In this document: piece after piece, positions 23,447 to 32,739 of the stretch
How the letters are laid out: each line of letters starts with the position of its first letter
How positions within the stretch are numbered: the first letter of the stretch is position 1
NCBI GenBank assembly: GCA_020440705.1
Contig: JAGRNP010000032.1
Location: forward strand, 1 to 32,739
Source of the DNA: a bacterium
Lineage (GTDB): Bacteria > Krumholzibacteriota > Krumholzibacteriia > LZORAL124-64-63
Reading direction: 5' to 3'
Length of the DNA: 32,739 nucleotides
Translations under genes and position numbers: made by a program
Notes under the pieces: model-generated
Seen by the model: only the letters and a program-made list of their open reading frames with translations
Told to the model about the DNA's origin: nothing
The model's database searches: none

Positions 23447-26254
23447 CTACTTCAGCAGCATGATCTTGCGGTGGTCGACGCCCGCCGCCGTTTCCAGGCG
23501 CACGTAGTAGGCGCCGCTGGCCACGGCCCGGCCGGTGTCGTCCCGCCCCGACCAGGTGACGTCCTGCTCGCCGGCGCTCCGGCGGCCGTCGACGAGGGTC
23601 CGCACCAGGCGCCCGGTGACGTCGAAGACGGCCACCCGCACCGGGCCGTCCGCCGCCAGCGCGTAGCGGATGCGCGTCTCGGGATTGAACGGGTTGGGCA
23701 CGTTGGCCAGCAGGGCCGTGCGCGCGACCGGCGTGCCCGCCGAGGTCACCTCGACCTCGGCGCTGCGCGCGAGCTCGCGCCCGTCGCGCCAGGCGGCGTA
23801 GCTGTACCAGGCCGTCCCGCCGGCGGGCGGGGGCGCGTCGTCGCGGTAGCGGATCACCGCGCCGTCGGCCGGCAGCAGCGTCTCCGTGACCCGCGTCGCC
23901 GCGGCGCCGGGCAGCCGGCGGAAGACGTGGAAGCCGTCGACGTCGTCCAGGCGCACCGTCCATTCCAGGTCGACGCCGCCCGCGGCGGGCACCGCCCGCG
24001 GCGTCGGCAGCGCCACGGCGACGGGATCGCCGTCGGTGATCCGGGCCACCTCGGGCACGCCGGTGGTCGTCACCATGGGCGTCAGGGCGGACTGGTCGTT
24101 CCACGGCAGCCACGACATGAAGCCGGGCAGCGAGGGCTGCTGGATCGGGCGCAGCTCGAGGGCGACGTTGGTGGGGTCGACGTCGGTCACCAGCAGGTCG
24201 AAGGTGGCCAGCAGCGTCCCGGTGGCCAGGTAGGGCAGGGGTGCGAGGCCGATGCCCACCACGTACTCGTAGCCGTTCACGGGGTCGCCCGCGTTGATGG
24301 CGTTGCCCGCGAGGACGACGTCGGTGAACAGGGCCTCGCCCCGCACGACGACGAGGCACTCCCACCCCGCGACACCCGACGTGTCGGTGGGATTCCGCAG
24401 CGCCAGGTAGACCGGCACCGTGAAGGGCGGCACCTCGGCGGCGCGCTCCGCCGCGGTGAAGCCCGGGTCGAAGTACAGGCCGAGCTGGTTCGTGCCGAGG
24501 GGGATGCCGACGTCGGGCCGGCCGCGCAGCACCACGCCGCTGCACGCCGCGGGGCCGAGTGCCAGCACGCCTTCGTCGTCGTAGATCGAGTTCGCGGTGT
24601 ACGCGATCTGGAGCGGGGCCGCTGCGCCGGGCGCCACCTCGGCAGGGGGCGTACCGACCACGGCGAAGGCGGGATTGTCGATGAAGGGCGCCAGAGCGAG
24701 CGGCACGGTGCCGAGATTCTCGACCGTGACCGTGCCGTACGCCGTCTGGCCGATGGCGACCCCGGAGATCGCGAGCGTGTCGGGCGTCACCGCGCAGGAT
24801 TCGATCACCGGCCCACCGGTGCCGGCGAGACTCACGGCGGGGAGATAGGGCCCGAGGTCGAGGTCGGCGGTGAAGTAGCCGTCGACCACGGGGTTGAAGT
24901 TGACGATCAGGGCCAGTTCGGTGCCGGGCGGCACCACCAGGGTCTCGCCGTCCCGGCCGACCGCGAAGGGGGCCGTGTCCGGCACGATCGCGGGCACGAC
25001 CTCGAAGGAGCCGACGCCCCGGTTGACGATCCGGATCACCTGCACGCGGCCGGAACCCGGCTCCGTGGCCGGGAAGACCACGTGCGAGGGCAGGATCTCG
25101 TAGTCGGGCGTGCTCCAGACGGCGACGCCGTGCACGAGGGCGTCGGGCAGGCCGTCGCCGAAGACGATGCGCGACGTCCACTCGCCCGGCTGGACGGGGG
25201 CGAAGCGCACCTGCACACTGCGGATGAGGCCCGGCTGCAGGTTCAGGACGCCGCCGCCGGACGTGATGGCGAACGGGTCGTGGGGACCGTCCCAGGCCAC
25301 GTCGAGGGCCAGCACGGTCTCGCCCGTGTTGCGCAGGGAGGTGGATCCGGTGGTGATGCTGCCGACCTCGAGCGTGCCGAAGTCGATATCGACCGGCTCG
25401 GTCCAGGAGGAGACGAGGTCGCGGCCGGAGCCGGCCACGTCGATCTGGGGCAGTCCGGTGCCGAGGCTCACGGCGCAGACGTGGGGGCCCGGGCCGGACG
25501 GCGTGAAGGTGATGCCGAGGCTGAAGGTCTGGCCGGCGGCCACGGCCACGGCGCCGGTGCGGGAGAGCTGGAACTGGGGGTCGGCGCAGACGAGCGAGAT
25601 GTCGAGTGGCAGCACGCCGCCGCCGACGTTGGAGATGCCGACCCATCTCGTCACGGACTGGCCGATGGTCACCGTGCCGAAGCGCACGATCCGCGTCTCG
25701 AGCTCGCCGACGGGCGAGTCGCTGTTGATGGTGGCCACGACGGGCTCGCCGGTGGTCGTGACCAGGGGCTGCAGGTCGCCCGGCGCGTCGCCGCCGAGAT
25801 AGGCCATCCGGCCGGGGAGCGAGGCGAAGTAGATGGGGCCGAGGGAGATCTCCACCGGGCCGGGACCCGTCACGAAGGCGGTGAAGGTGGCCACCGCGGT
25901 GCTGCTGCCCGGGGGCAGGGGCGCAGCGAGGCCCACCGCGAAGTCCGGCGGCGTCGCCGCGTTGATCGCCTGGCCCGCCAGGCTCCAGTTTGTCAGCGTG
26001 CCCGGCCCGTCCACGGCGACCCGGCACTCCCAGCCGAGGATGCCGCCGCCCACACCCGGATCGCGGATCACGAGGTAGCCGGTCAGCGGCACGAAGACGT
26101 CGGGCTGGACGATGTCGGTCTGCGTCAGGGCCTCGTCCCAGTAGATGCCGATCTCGTCGGCGGCGCGGGCGGCGGGGCCGGCGCCGAGGAGCAGCAGGAC
26201 GCCCAGGAGCGCCACGAGCCGGGCCGGGTCCCGGCGGCGGAGAGCGAGTCGCAT
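23447..26254 (-). CDS. large modular secreted protein with duplicated N-domain, Ig-like repeats and FlgD-like C-terminus
   Basis: A 935-aa exported protein. ATG 26254 is preferred because AAGGGG precedes it; ATG 26269 is in frame but lacks a site. Signal peptide 1-31 ends ARA. Region about 34-170 and region about 590-735 are copies of one domain: both contain GWEC, AG.AINA, SLPG.M and VTTTG.P in order. Between them are four Ig-like repeats of about 90 aa (starts such as VRFGTVTIGQS, IDFGTLEVGSI) similar to ASH/HYDIN-type domains. An FN3-like segment (745-842) and a terminal FlgD-like Ig domain (NVPNPFNPETRIRY, VFDVTGRLVRTL, GRDDTGRAVASGAYYVRL) follow. Such C-termini are frequent on secreted proteins of FCB-related phyla and may serve in sorting. 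No catalytic motif is visible; adhesion or surface structure is likely. Confidence 0.88.
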   Translation of the reverse strand: MRLALRRRDPARLVALLGVLLLLGAGPAARAADEIGIYWDEALTQTDIVQPDVFVPLTGYLVIRDPGVGGGILGWECRVAVDGPGTLTNWSLAGQAINAATPPDFAVGLAAPLPPGSSTAVATFTAFVTGPGPVEISLGPIYFASLPGRMAYLGGDAPGDLQPLVTTTGEPVVATINSDSPVGELETRIVRFGTVTIGQSVTRWVGISNVGGGVLPLDISLVCADPQFQLSRTGAVAVAAGQTFSLGITFTPSGPGPHVCAVSLGTGLPQIDVAGSGRDLVSSWTEPVDIDFGTLEVGSITTGSTSLRNTGETVLALDVAWDGPHDPFAITSGGGVLNLQPGLIRSVQVRFAPVQPGEWTSRIVFGDGLPDALVHGVAVWSTPDYEILPSHVVFPATEPGSGRVQVIRIVNRGVGSFEVVPAIVPDTAPFAVGRDGETLVVPPGTELALIVNFNPVVDGYFTADLDLGPYLPAVSLAGTGGPVIESCAVTPDTLAISGVAIGQTAYGTVTVENLGTVPLALAPFIDNPAFAVVGTPPAEVAPGAAAPLQIAYTANSIYDDEGVLALGPAACSGVVLRGRPDVGIPLGTNQLGLYFDPGFTAAERAAEVPPFTVPVYLALRNPTDTSGVAGWECLVVVRGEALFTDVVLAGNAINAGDPVNGYEYVVGIGLAPLPYLATGTLLATFDLLVTDVDPTNVALELRPIQQPSLPGFMSWLPWNDQSALTPMVTTTGVPEVARITDGDPVAVALPTPRAVPAAGGVDLEWTVRLDDVDGFHVFRRLPGAAATRVTETLLPADGAVIRYRDDAPPPAGGTAWYSYAAWRDGRELARSAEVEVTSAGTPVARTALLANVPNPFNPETRIRYALAADGPVRVAVFDVTGRLVRTLVDGRRSAGEQDVTWSGRDDTGRAVASGAYYVRLETAAGVDHRKIMLLK

Positions 26255-26310
26255 CGATTTCCCCTTCATTCAGCGAACGGACCGGCGCGAGCGGTGGCCG
26301 GACCCGCATG

Positions 26311-26338
26311 AGTCTACCAAAACGGGGGGATTTCACAA
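26311..26338 (-). promoter_or_regulatory. candidate promoter for the 935-aa secreted protein
   Basis: On the minus strand TTGTGA (26338-26333), 16 bp, then TAGACT (26316-26311); each hexamer matches the sigma-70 consensus at four of six positions. The predicted start leaves a leader of about 50 nt. It lies in the short gap after sfsA, which is on the same strand. Confidence 0.45.
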
Positions 26339-26355
26339 AACGGGCCGTCGGAGGC

Positions 26356-27057
26356 TCAGACCTGCATATCCAGAAGTCGCGCCGGGACGATGGCTTGCGG
26401 CGATACGTCGCACCCCACGCCGACCACCGTGACCCCGGCCGCCAGCGCGTCCCGCAGCAGCCGGCCGTACGCCGGGTCGATGTCGTCGGCGGGCCCGACC
26501 GTGCGGGCGTCCGGCCGCTGGGAGCAGAAGAGCAGCACGGCGCGCTCGCCCGCCGCCGCCAGGTCCATCAGTTCGCGCAGGTGCTTGCGGCCCCGCTCGG
26601 AGGGGGCGTCGGGGAAGCGGCCGTGGCCGCCGGCGACCAGCGAGACGTTCTTCACCTCGACCCACACCGGCCCCGCGGCGCCCGCCAGCAGCAGGTCGAT
26701 GCGCGAACCGCGCGTGCCGTACTTCACCTCGCGTCTGATGTCGTCGCACCCGGCCAGGGCGGGCACCAGGCCGGCCGTGATCGCCTCGGCGGCCAGCGTG
26801 TTGGCCAGCGCCGTGTTTACGCCCACGGGCACGCCCTCGGGCGTGTCGACGATCTCGAGGGACCACTTCAGCTTCCGCGCCGGATCGGCGGCCGGGCTCA
26901 GCCAGATGCGGCCGCCGGGGTGCAGACAGCCCGTCATGCGGCCGGTGTTGTTGGTGTGGGCGACGAGGTCGGTGCCGTCGGGGCCGACGGCGTGGATCAG
27001 GAAGCGCTTCTCGCGGCGGATGAAGGTGGCGGGCTGCAGGGGGCGGGGAAACTCCAT
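26356..27057 (-). CDS. sfsA: SfsA family DNA/RNA nuclease
   Basis: A 233-aa protein, nearly identical in length to E. coli SfsA. ATG 27057 (MEFPRPLQPATFIRREKRFL) fits the family N-terminus and has GAGGA upstream; the frame's extension to 27159 is rejected as low-complexity. Family blocks are HTNNTGRMTGCLHPG, VGVNTALANTLAAEAI, YGTRGSRIDLLL and VWVEVKNVSLV, the last two forming a PD-(D/E)XK-like nuclease core (D, then ExK). E. coli SfsA was first linked to sugar fermentation and later described as a nucleic-acid-binding nuclease. It is divergent from the MBL gene. Confidence 0.94.
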   Translation of the reverse strand: MEFPRPLQPATFIRREKRFLIHAVGPDGTDLVAHTNNTGRMTGCLHPGGRIWLSPAADPARKLKWSLEIVDTPEGVPVGVNTALANTLAAEAITAGLVPALAGCDDIRREVKYGTRGSRIDLLLAGAAGPVWVEVKNVSLVAGGHGRFPDAPSERGRKHLRELMDLAAAGERAVLLFCSQRPDARTVGPADDIDPAYGRLLRDALAAGVTVVGVGCDVSPQAIVPARLLDMQV

Positions 27058-27185
27058 GGATGTCCTCGGGGCCGGGCGGGCCGGGCCCGCCATGGGAGAT
27101 GGCGCGTTGCCCGCGTGGGCGGACGGCGTTATTGTTAGCCCCATCGCGAACGATGGCAACTCCCGCTCCGAAAGACGACGTGACG

Positions 27186-28052
27186 ATGCAGCTCGGTGAC
27201 TGGAATTTCCGCGCCGTCCACGACGGCCGGTTCAAGCTCGACGGCGGCGCCATGTTCGGCGTGGTGCCCAAGATCTTCTGGGAGAAGCAGCATCCGGCCG
27301 ACGAGATGAACCGCATCGACCTGGACCTGCGCTGCCTGCTCGTCGACCACGGCGACCGGCGCATCCTGGTCGACACCGGCATGGGCGACCGCTGGACCGA
27401 GAAGCAGCTGAAGATCTACGGTCTGGTGCGCCGACCCAACCAGCTCGTGGCCGAGCTGGCCGAGGCGGGCGTCACGCGCGAGTCGATCACCGACGTGGTG
27501 CTCACGCATCTGCACTTCGATCACTGCGGCGGCACCCTGCAGGAGCGTGACGGCGAACTCAGGCCCGTCTTCCCCAACGCCCGCCACTGGGTGCAGAAGC
27601 GCCACTGGGAGTGGTCGCAGGGCCCGAGCGAGCGTGACCGCGCCAGCTTCCGCCCCGAGGACTTCGCCGCCCTGGCCGAGCACGGCCAGCTGCAGCTGGT
27701 CGACGGGCCCGGGGAGATCATGCCGGGCGTGCGGGTGACGACGATCAGCGGGCACACCCCGGGCCAGCAGATGGTCGAGTTCCACACGGGCGCCGGCACG
27801 GTGGTCTTCGTGGGCGACCTGCTGCCCTTCCTGAGCCAGGTGCACATCCCCTGGATCATGGGCTTCGACCTGAACCCGCTGCTCACGGTCACCGAGAAGA
27901 AGCAGTTCCTGACCCGGGCCGTCGAGGACGGCTACATCCTGGTCTTCGAACACGACACCATGCACGAGGCCGCCACCGTGACGTTCGCCGACGGGAAGTT
28001 CCAGCCCGACCGCGTCTTCACCCTGGCCGCGGCCGCCGCGGGCGGCGAGTAG
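27186..28052 (+). CDS. MBL-fold metallohydrolase
   Basis: A 288-aa protein from ATG 27186 (MQLGDWNFRAVHDGRFKLDGG); ATG 27153 would add 11 residues and neither start has a strong ribosome-binding site. The metallo-beta-lactamase fold is shown by LVDTGMGD and the metal motif THLHFDHCGG (H108, H110, D112, H113). A later histidine lies in ISGHTPGQQM, an aspartate in VFVGDLLP, and the last histidine in FEHDTMHE. All metal ligands for two ions are present. The pattern matches the quorum-quenching-lactonase-like/AidB-like N-acyl hydrolase group only loosely, so the substrate is open. lipA begins 9 bp downstream, suggesting co-transcription. Confidence 0.9.
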   Translation: MQLGDWNFRAVHDGRFKLDGGAMFGVVPKIFWEKQHPADEMNRIDLDLRCLLVDHGDRRILVDTGMGDRWTEKQLKIYGLVRRPNQLVAELAEAGVTRESITDVVLTHLHFDHCGGTLQERDGELRPVFPNARHWVQKRHWEWSQGPSERDRASFRPEDFAALAEHGQLQLVDGPGEIMPGVRVTTISGHTPGQQMVEFHTGAGTVVFVGDLLPFLSQVHIPWIMGFDLNPLLTVTEKKQFLTRAVEDGYILVFEHDTMHEAATVTFADGKFQPDRVFTLAAAAAGGE

Positions 28053-28061
28053 GAAGCGCAC

Positions 28062-29024
28062 GTGAAGAACGACGACCTGATTCCCGACCTGACCGCCGCC
28101 GCGCCGCCGCCGGAGCCGGAGCGCGACGTCGTCCGGAAGCCGTCCTGGCTGCGCATGAAGCGCCAGGGCGGGGCCGAGTACAACGACATGAAGCGCCTGC
28201 TGCGCACCGCCTCCCTGAACACGGTGTGCGAGAGCGCCAACTGCCCCAACCGGGGCGAGTGCTTCAGCAGCCGCACGGCGACCTTCATGCTGCTGGGCGA
28301 CATCTGCACCCGCCACTGCACCTTCTGCAACATCCCGGGCGGCCGCGTGCGGCCCGTCGACGCCGACGAGCCGCGCCGCGTGGCCGAGGCCGTGGCCGAG
28401 CTGCAGCTGAAGTTCGCCGTGGTCACCTCCGTCAATCGCGACGACCTGCCCGACGGCGGCGCCGCCCACTTCGCCTCGACCATCCGGCAGATCCGGCGGC
28501 GCAACCCCGGCTGCGGGGTCGAGGTGCTGATTCCCGACTTCATGGGCGATCCCCAGGCCCTCGAGGTGGTGCTCGAGGCCGCGCCCGAGGTGCTGAACCA
28601 CAACCTCGAGACCGTGCCGCGCCTGTACGGCGAGATGCGTCCGCAGGCCGACTACCACCGTTCGCTGCAGGTGCTGCGGCGCGCGCGGCAGTGGGCCGAC
28701 GGGTTCGAGCGCAACATCCGCATCAAGACGGGCATCATGGTCGGCGTGGGCGAGACCCTCGCCGAGGTGACCGAACTGATGCGCGACGCCGTGGCGCACG
28801 GCGTGCAGATCCTGACCATCGGCCAGTACCTGCAGCCCACGGCGCAGCACCACCCGGTGATCCGCTACGTGGAACCGGCGGAGTTCGCGGAGTACGCCCG
28901 CCTGGGCCGCGAGCTGGGCCTCGAGTGGGTCGAGAGCGGGCCCATGGTGCGCTCGAGCTACCACGCCCGCGAACAGAGCGACGGCCTGGCCGACGAGCGC
29001 GACGGCCACGCCGCCACGGGATGA
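28062..29024 (+). CDS. lipA: lipoyl synthase
   Basis: A 320-aa radical SAM enzyme starting at GTG 28062. It carries both cluster motifs: the auxiliary-cluster motif CESANCPNRGEC (C56, C61, C67) and the radical SAM motif CTRHCTFC (C82, C86, C89). The conserved C-terminal RSSYHA, whose serine also ligates the auxiliary cluster, is present. LipA inserts two sulfur atoms into protein-bound octanoate to make the lipoyl cofactor of 2-oxoacid dehydrogenases and the glycine cleavage system. No lipB lies nearby. The stop overlaps the ATG of the kinase gene (ATGA), which places a housekeeping enzyme and a two-component system in one transcript. Confidence 0.97.
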   Translation: MKNDDLIPDLTAAAPPPEPERDVVRKPSWLRMKRQGGAEYNDMKRLLRTASLNTVCESANCPNRGECFSSRTATFMLLGDICTRHCTFCNIPGGRVRPVDADEPRRVAEAVAELQLKFAVVTSVNRDDLPDGGAAHFASTIRQIRRRNPGCGVEVLIPDFMGDPQALEVVLEAAPEVLNHNLETVPRLYGEMRPQADYHRSLQVLRRARQWADGFERNIRIKTGIMVGVGETLAEVTELMRDAVAHGVQILTIGQYLQPTAQHHPVIRYVEPAEFAEYARLGRELGLEWVESGPMVRSSYHAREQSDGLADERDGHAATG

Positions 29025-30385
29025 CCGGCGGGCGGCGCTGGATCGCCTGGGCCGCCCTGGCCTACGCGATCATCATCGCCGCCGTGGCCCTGGGGCTGGC
29101 CCGCCTCTACGCGGGGGCGTCGACGCGGCTGGACGAGGCCCTCGGGCAGCGCCTGCTCGCGGTCGCGGGCACCATCGCCGAACTCTCGCCCGCCGAAGTG
29201 GTCTTCAGCCACGTGGTCGGCGACACCGCGGCCGACTACGCCCTCGAGACCCTCACCGAGTCCTATCTGGCCATCGCCAGGCGCGAGAATCTGGCCGAGA
29301 TCACCCTCACCGACGCCATCGACCGCAGCGTGATCGTGTCGACCTCGGCGGCCCTGGCCCCGGGGGCGCCCAACGACTGGTGGGCCCTCGATCCGGGCGC
29401 GGTGGAGACGGCCCTGGCGGGACAGCCGGCGGCGACGAAGCTGTACGACCTCGACGGCCCGCGCGGCGTGAAACAGAAATCGGCCCACGTGCCGCTCATG
29501 CGCTACGACACCGAGGGCGGCTACGTGCTGGCGGTGGTCACCGTCAGCGGCAGCCCCGACTTCTTCGAGGCCCTCGACGACCTGCGCACCGGCGCCTGGG
29601 TGACGGCGCTGGCCGTGCTCGCGGTGCTGGTGGCCATGGGCGTCTTCCTCGGCCGCATCAACGTGGCCCTCGGCCGCTACCGCGCCTCGATCCTGCGCCA
29701 GGAGAACCTGGCCGCCATGGGGCGCATGACCGCGGGCATCGCCCACGAGATCCGCAACCCCCTGGGCATCATCCGGGGCGCGGGGCAGCACCTGCAGCGG
29801 GTGCTCGGCGACCACGGCATCGCCGACGAGGTGGCCGACTTCATTCCCGAGGAGGTCGACCGGCTCGACCACATCCTCACCGGCTATCTCGCGTTCGGCG
29901 CCGACAGGGACGCCGTCGTCGAGACCTTCGACCTGGCCGACGCCCTGCGGCGCGGCGCCGGGCTGGTGCGCGACGAACTGGCCGCCGCCGGCGTGACCCT
30001 CGTGGTGCCGCCCGTCCTGCCGGCCCTGCCGGTGCGGGGCGACCCGCGCCGGGTGCAGCAGGTGCTGCTGAACCTGCTGCTGAACGCGCGCGATGCCATG
30101 CCCGGCGGCGGGGCGGTCGAGCTCGATGCGGCGGCCGCGGGCACCCGCGCGGTGGTGCGGGTGCGGGACGAAGGACCCGGCCTCGGCGATCTGGCTTCCG
30201 ACAAGCTCTTCGAACCCTTCTGGACCTCCAAGGAGAAGGGCAGCGGACTGGGGCTGGCCATGTCGCGGCGGATCATGGAGGATATGCACGGCGGCCTGGA
30301 TCTGGCCGACCGGCCGGACGGCCGCGGGGCCGTGGCCGAGCTGTGGGCCCCGCTGGCACCGGACGCCGGCCCGGCGGCCCGGTGA
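29021..30385 (+). CDS. membrane sensor histidine kinase (NtrB/ZraS-like)
   Basis: A 454-aa kinase whose ATG overlaps the lipA stop. A membrane span at about residues 8-28 and another at about 190-212 enclose an extracytoplasmic sensor region of about 160 aa with no domain I recognise. The dimerisation/phosphoacceptor segment is GRMTAGIAHEIRNPLGIIRG with H242. The ATPase domain has the N box NLLLNARDAM, DEGPGLG and the G2 region GSGLGLAMSRRIME. The short linker between the second span and H242 has no PAS domain and no clear HAMP. With the next gene it forms a NtrB-NtrC-like pair controlling sigma-54 promoters. The signal is unknown. Confidence 0.93.
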   Translation: MTGGRRWIAWAALAYAIIIAAVALGLARLYAGASTRLDEALGQRLLAVAGTIAELSPAEVVFSHVVGDTAADYALETLTESYLAIARRENLAEITLTDAIDRSVIVSTSAALAPGAPNDWWALDPGAVETALAGQPAATKLYDLDGPRGVKQKSAHVPLMRYDTEGGYVLAVVTVSGSPDFFEALDDLRTGAWVTALAVLAVLVAMGVFLGRINVALGRYRASILRQENLAAMGRMTAGIAHEIRNPLGIIRGAGQHLQRVLGDHGIADEVADFIPEEVDRLDHILTGYLAFGADRDAVVETFDLADALRRGAGLVRDELAAAGVTLVVPPVLPALPVRGDPRRVQQVLLNLLLNARDAMPGGGAVELDAAAAGTRAVVRVRDEGPGLGDLASDKLFEPFWTSKEKGSGLGLAMSRRIMEDMHGGLDLADRPDGRGAVAELWAPLAPDAGPAAR

Positions 30386-30404
30386 GCGCGGAAAGGGAGA
30401 CGAC

Positions 30405-31766
<1,362 letters not shown>

Positions 31767-31791
31767 GGGGCGGCCGGGGGCGGAAGCTGTA

Positions 31792-31831
31792 CCGGGAGGG
31801 ACATCCCGGCCCGGCCGAGGCCCGGCCGGGA
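31792..31831 (+). promoter_or_regulatory. palindromic candidate activator site/hairpin upstream of the sigma-54 promoter
   Basis: CCGGGA, 6 bp, TCCCGG (31792-31809) is a perfect palindrome about 80 bp upstream of the -24 element, a typical distance for an NtrC-type enhancer site. The right half also pairs with GGCCGGGA (31824-31831) to form an alternative 8-bp stem that could act as a terminator after the regulator gene. Which role is real cannot be decided from sequence. Confidence 0.4.
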
Positions 31832-31887
31832 CGATGCAAGTGCCAGGCGGACATGGACTTGAAGTCGAAGTGCGACGTTCGGGCGGC

Positions 31888-31903
31888 TGGCATGTCTCCT
31901 GCA
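31888..31903 (+). promoter_or_regulatory. sigma-54 (-24/-12) promoter
   Basis: TGGCATG (31888-31894), 4 bp, CTGCA (31899-31903) matches the consensus TGGCACG-N4-TTGCA with two mismatches, and the GG and GC dinucleotides have the exact required spacing. Transcription would start near 31914, about 45 nt before the ATG of the exported protein gene. Confidence 0.7.
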
Positions 31904-31960
31904 ACGCCGGGCCGGGCGCCGTCCGGCGGCGCCGTGACCCGATCCGGAGGCGAGGACCCC

Positions 31961-32739
31961 ATGAGCGACATCACGAACTTCCGCGCCCGCGTCTCCGGGC
32001 CCCGGCTGCGCGGGGCCGGCCTCGGGCTCGTGCTGCTGGCCGCCGTCGCCGTCGGGACCGGGCCGGCCGCCGCCCAGCAGAGCGGCGAGGCCGTGCGGAC
32101 CTTCATCGAGCGCAATGACGAACTGCTCATGTGGGCCCGTGATCTCGTGGCCGAGACCGAGAGCGACCAGGCCCGCCGCGTGCTGCGGCAGGCGGCCGAC
32201 CTGCACCAGCGCAGCGTCGACATCCTCGACGGCGGGCGCCCCGTCGAGGCCCTGGCCGTCGGCCGGCGCGCCCGCGACGCCATCTGGCACGCGGTGCGCC
32301 TGGCGCGGGAGGCCATGGGGCTGGAGGAGCGGATCCGCATCCGCGCCGAGCGCTTCCGCGACCTGCACCAGGACCTCTCGGAGCGGGCCCGCGCCGGCAA
32401 CAACGAGCAGGCCCTGCAGTTCCTCGAGCGGGCCCGGCAGCAGGCCGACCGCGCCCGCGAGCTCGTGCGCCAGGGCGACTTCCAGCTGGCCTGGAACCTC
32501 CTGGACCAGGCGGGCGATCTCATGGCCCGGGCGGCCCGCGTGCTGGCGGCCGACGCGGGCCCCGAGCGCCTCGACGCCGAACTCGAGCGGGCGCGCGCGG
32601 CCATCGCCCGGGCCCGCGAGCAGCTCGGCGACGGCGCCCGTCCCCACCAGCTCGACCTGCTGGCCGAGGCCGAGGACGCCTGGCAGCGGGCCGACGCGGC
32701 GCGGGCCGCGGGCCAGCCGGGCCAGGCCCTGCAGTTGGC
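31961..32739 (+). CDS. exported alpha-helical protein, 3' end outside window
   Basis: At least 259 residues, still open at the right edge. ATG 31961 has GGAGG upstream. Residues about 17-40 are a hydrophobic signal sequence ending PAAAQQ, so the protein is exported. The remainder is almost entirely Ala/Arg/Glu/Leu-rich helix with repeated patterns such as RARQQADRARELVRQGDFQLAWNLLDQA and ALEFLERARQ-like units of roughly 35-60 residues, suggesting TPR-like or coiled helical hairpins. I do not recognise a named family. Its position behind a sigma-54 promoter and an NtrC-type regulator suggests it responds to the same signal as the kinase, perhaps an envelope stress. Confidence 0.8.
   Translation, partial: MSDITNFRARVSGPRLRGAGLGLVLLAAVAVGTGPAAAQQSGEAVRTFIERNDELLMWARDLVAETESDQARRVLRQAADLHQRSVDILDGGRPVEALAVGRRARDAIWHAVRLAREAMGLEERIRIRAERFRDLHQDLSERARAGNNEQALQFLERARQQADRARELVRQGDFQLAWNLLDQAGDLMARAARVLAADAGPERLDAELERARAAIARAREQLGDGARPHQLDLLAEAEDAWQRADAARAAGQPGQALQL

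Noticed and set aside
22284-26336. 1350-aa minus-strand open frame
   Set aside because: It overlaps korB in antisense and the 935-aa secreted protein in a different frame; low-complexity Arg/Gly/Pro product.

Overview
The window is a high-GC (roughly 70 %) bacterial chromosome segment with closely packed genes, many GTG or TTG starts and frequent 4-bp stop/start overlaps. The organism appears to be a motile, Gram-negative-type bacterium. Evidence is a secreted protein ending in a FlgD-like Ig domain (NVPNPFNPET...), a chemoreceptor with a sigma-28-like promoter, a sigma-54 activator, a lipoprotein, and a 2-oxoglutarate:ferredoxin oxidoreductase. FlgD-like C-termini together with PPC-like secreted repeat proteins suggest a deep lineage near the FCB group (for example Krumholzibacteriota or Eisenbacteria). 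This placement is an inference. No rRNA, tRNA, CRISPR array, phage or insertion sequence is visible.

Left part (1-9116): a Hanks-type Ser/Thr kinase runs off the left edge (minus strand), divergent from an alpha/beta hydrolase. A near-consensus promoter over the hydrolase stop codon begins a four-gene operon: SET-domain protein, RimB-like retropepsin-type protease, RimK ligase with an extra TrkA-C-like domain, and an aspartoacylase/succinylglutamate desuccinylase-like amidohydrolase. It reads as a protein or peptide modification cassette with writers and possible erasers. Next come a DUF1684 lipoprotein, an AlgI-type MBOAT acyltransferase and an AlgJ/AlgX-like SGNH protein, an acetyl-transfer module for an extracytoplasmic substrate.

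Middle part (9137-17431): a NhaD/ArsB-superfamily antiporter with a His-rich exported N-terminus is followed closely by an unrecognised 197-aa protein. Then come a GT4 glycosyltransferase, a secreted two-repeat protein, a gene-poor AT-rich pocket, a MarC-family membrane protein, a chemoreceptor lacking an evident HAMP domain, and a Gdx/SugE-type SMR exporter.

Right part (17600-32739): a fatty-acid-hydroxylase-family membrane protein and an ABC-F ATPase (Uup) precede korAB. A 935-aa secreted modular protein, SfsA and an MBL hydrolase follow. lipA then overlaps a sensor kinase gene, which is followed by an NtrC-type regulator. Immediately downstream, a sigma-54-type -24/-12 promoter preceded by a palindrome leads into a helical exported protein that runs off the right edge, suggesting a local regulator-target pair.
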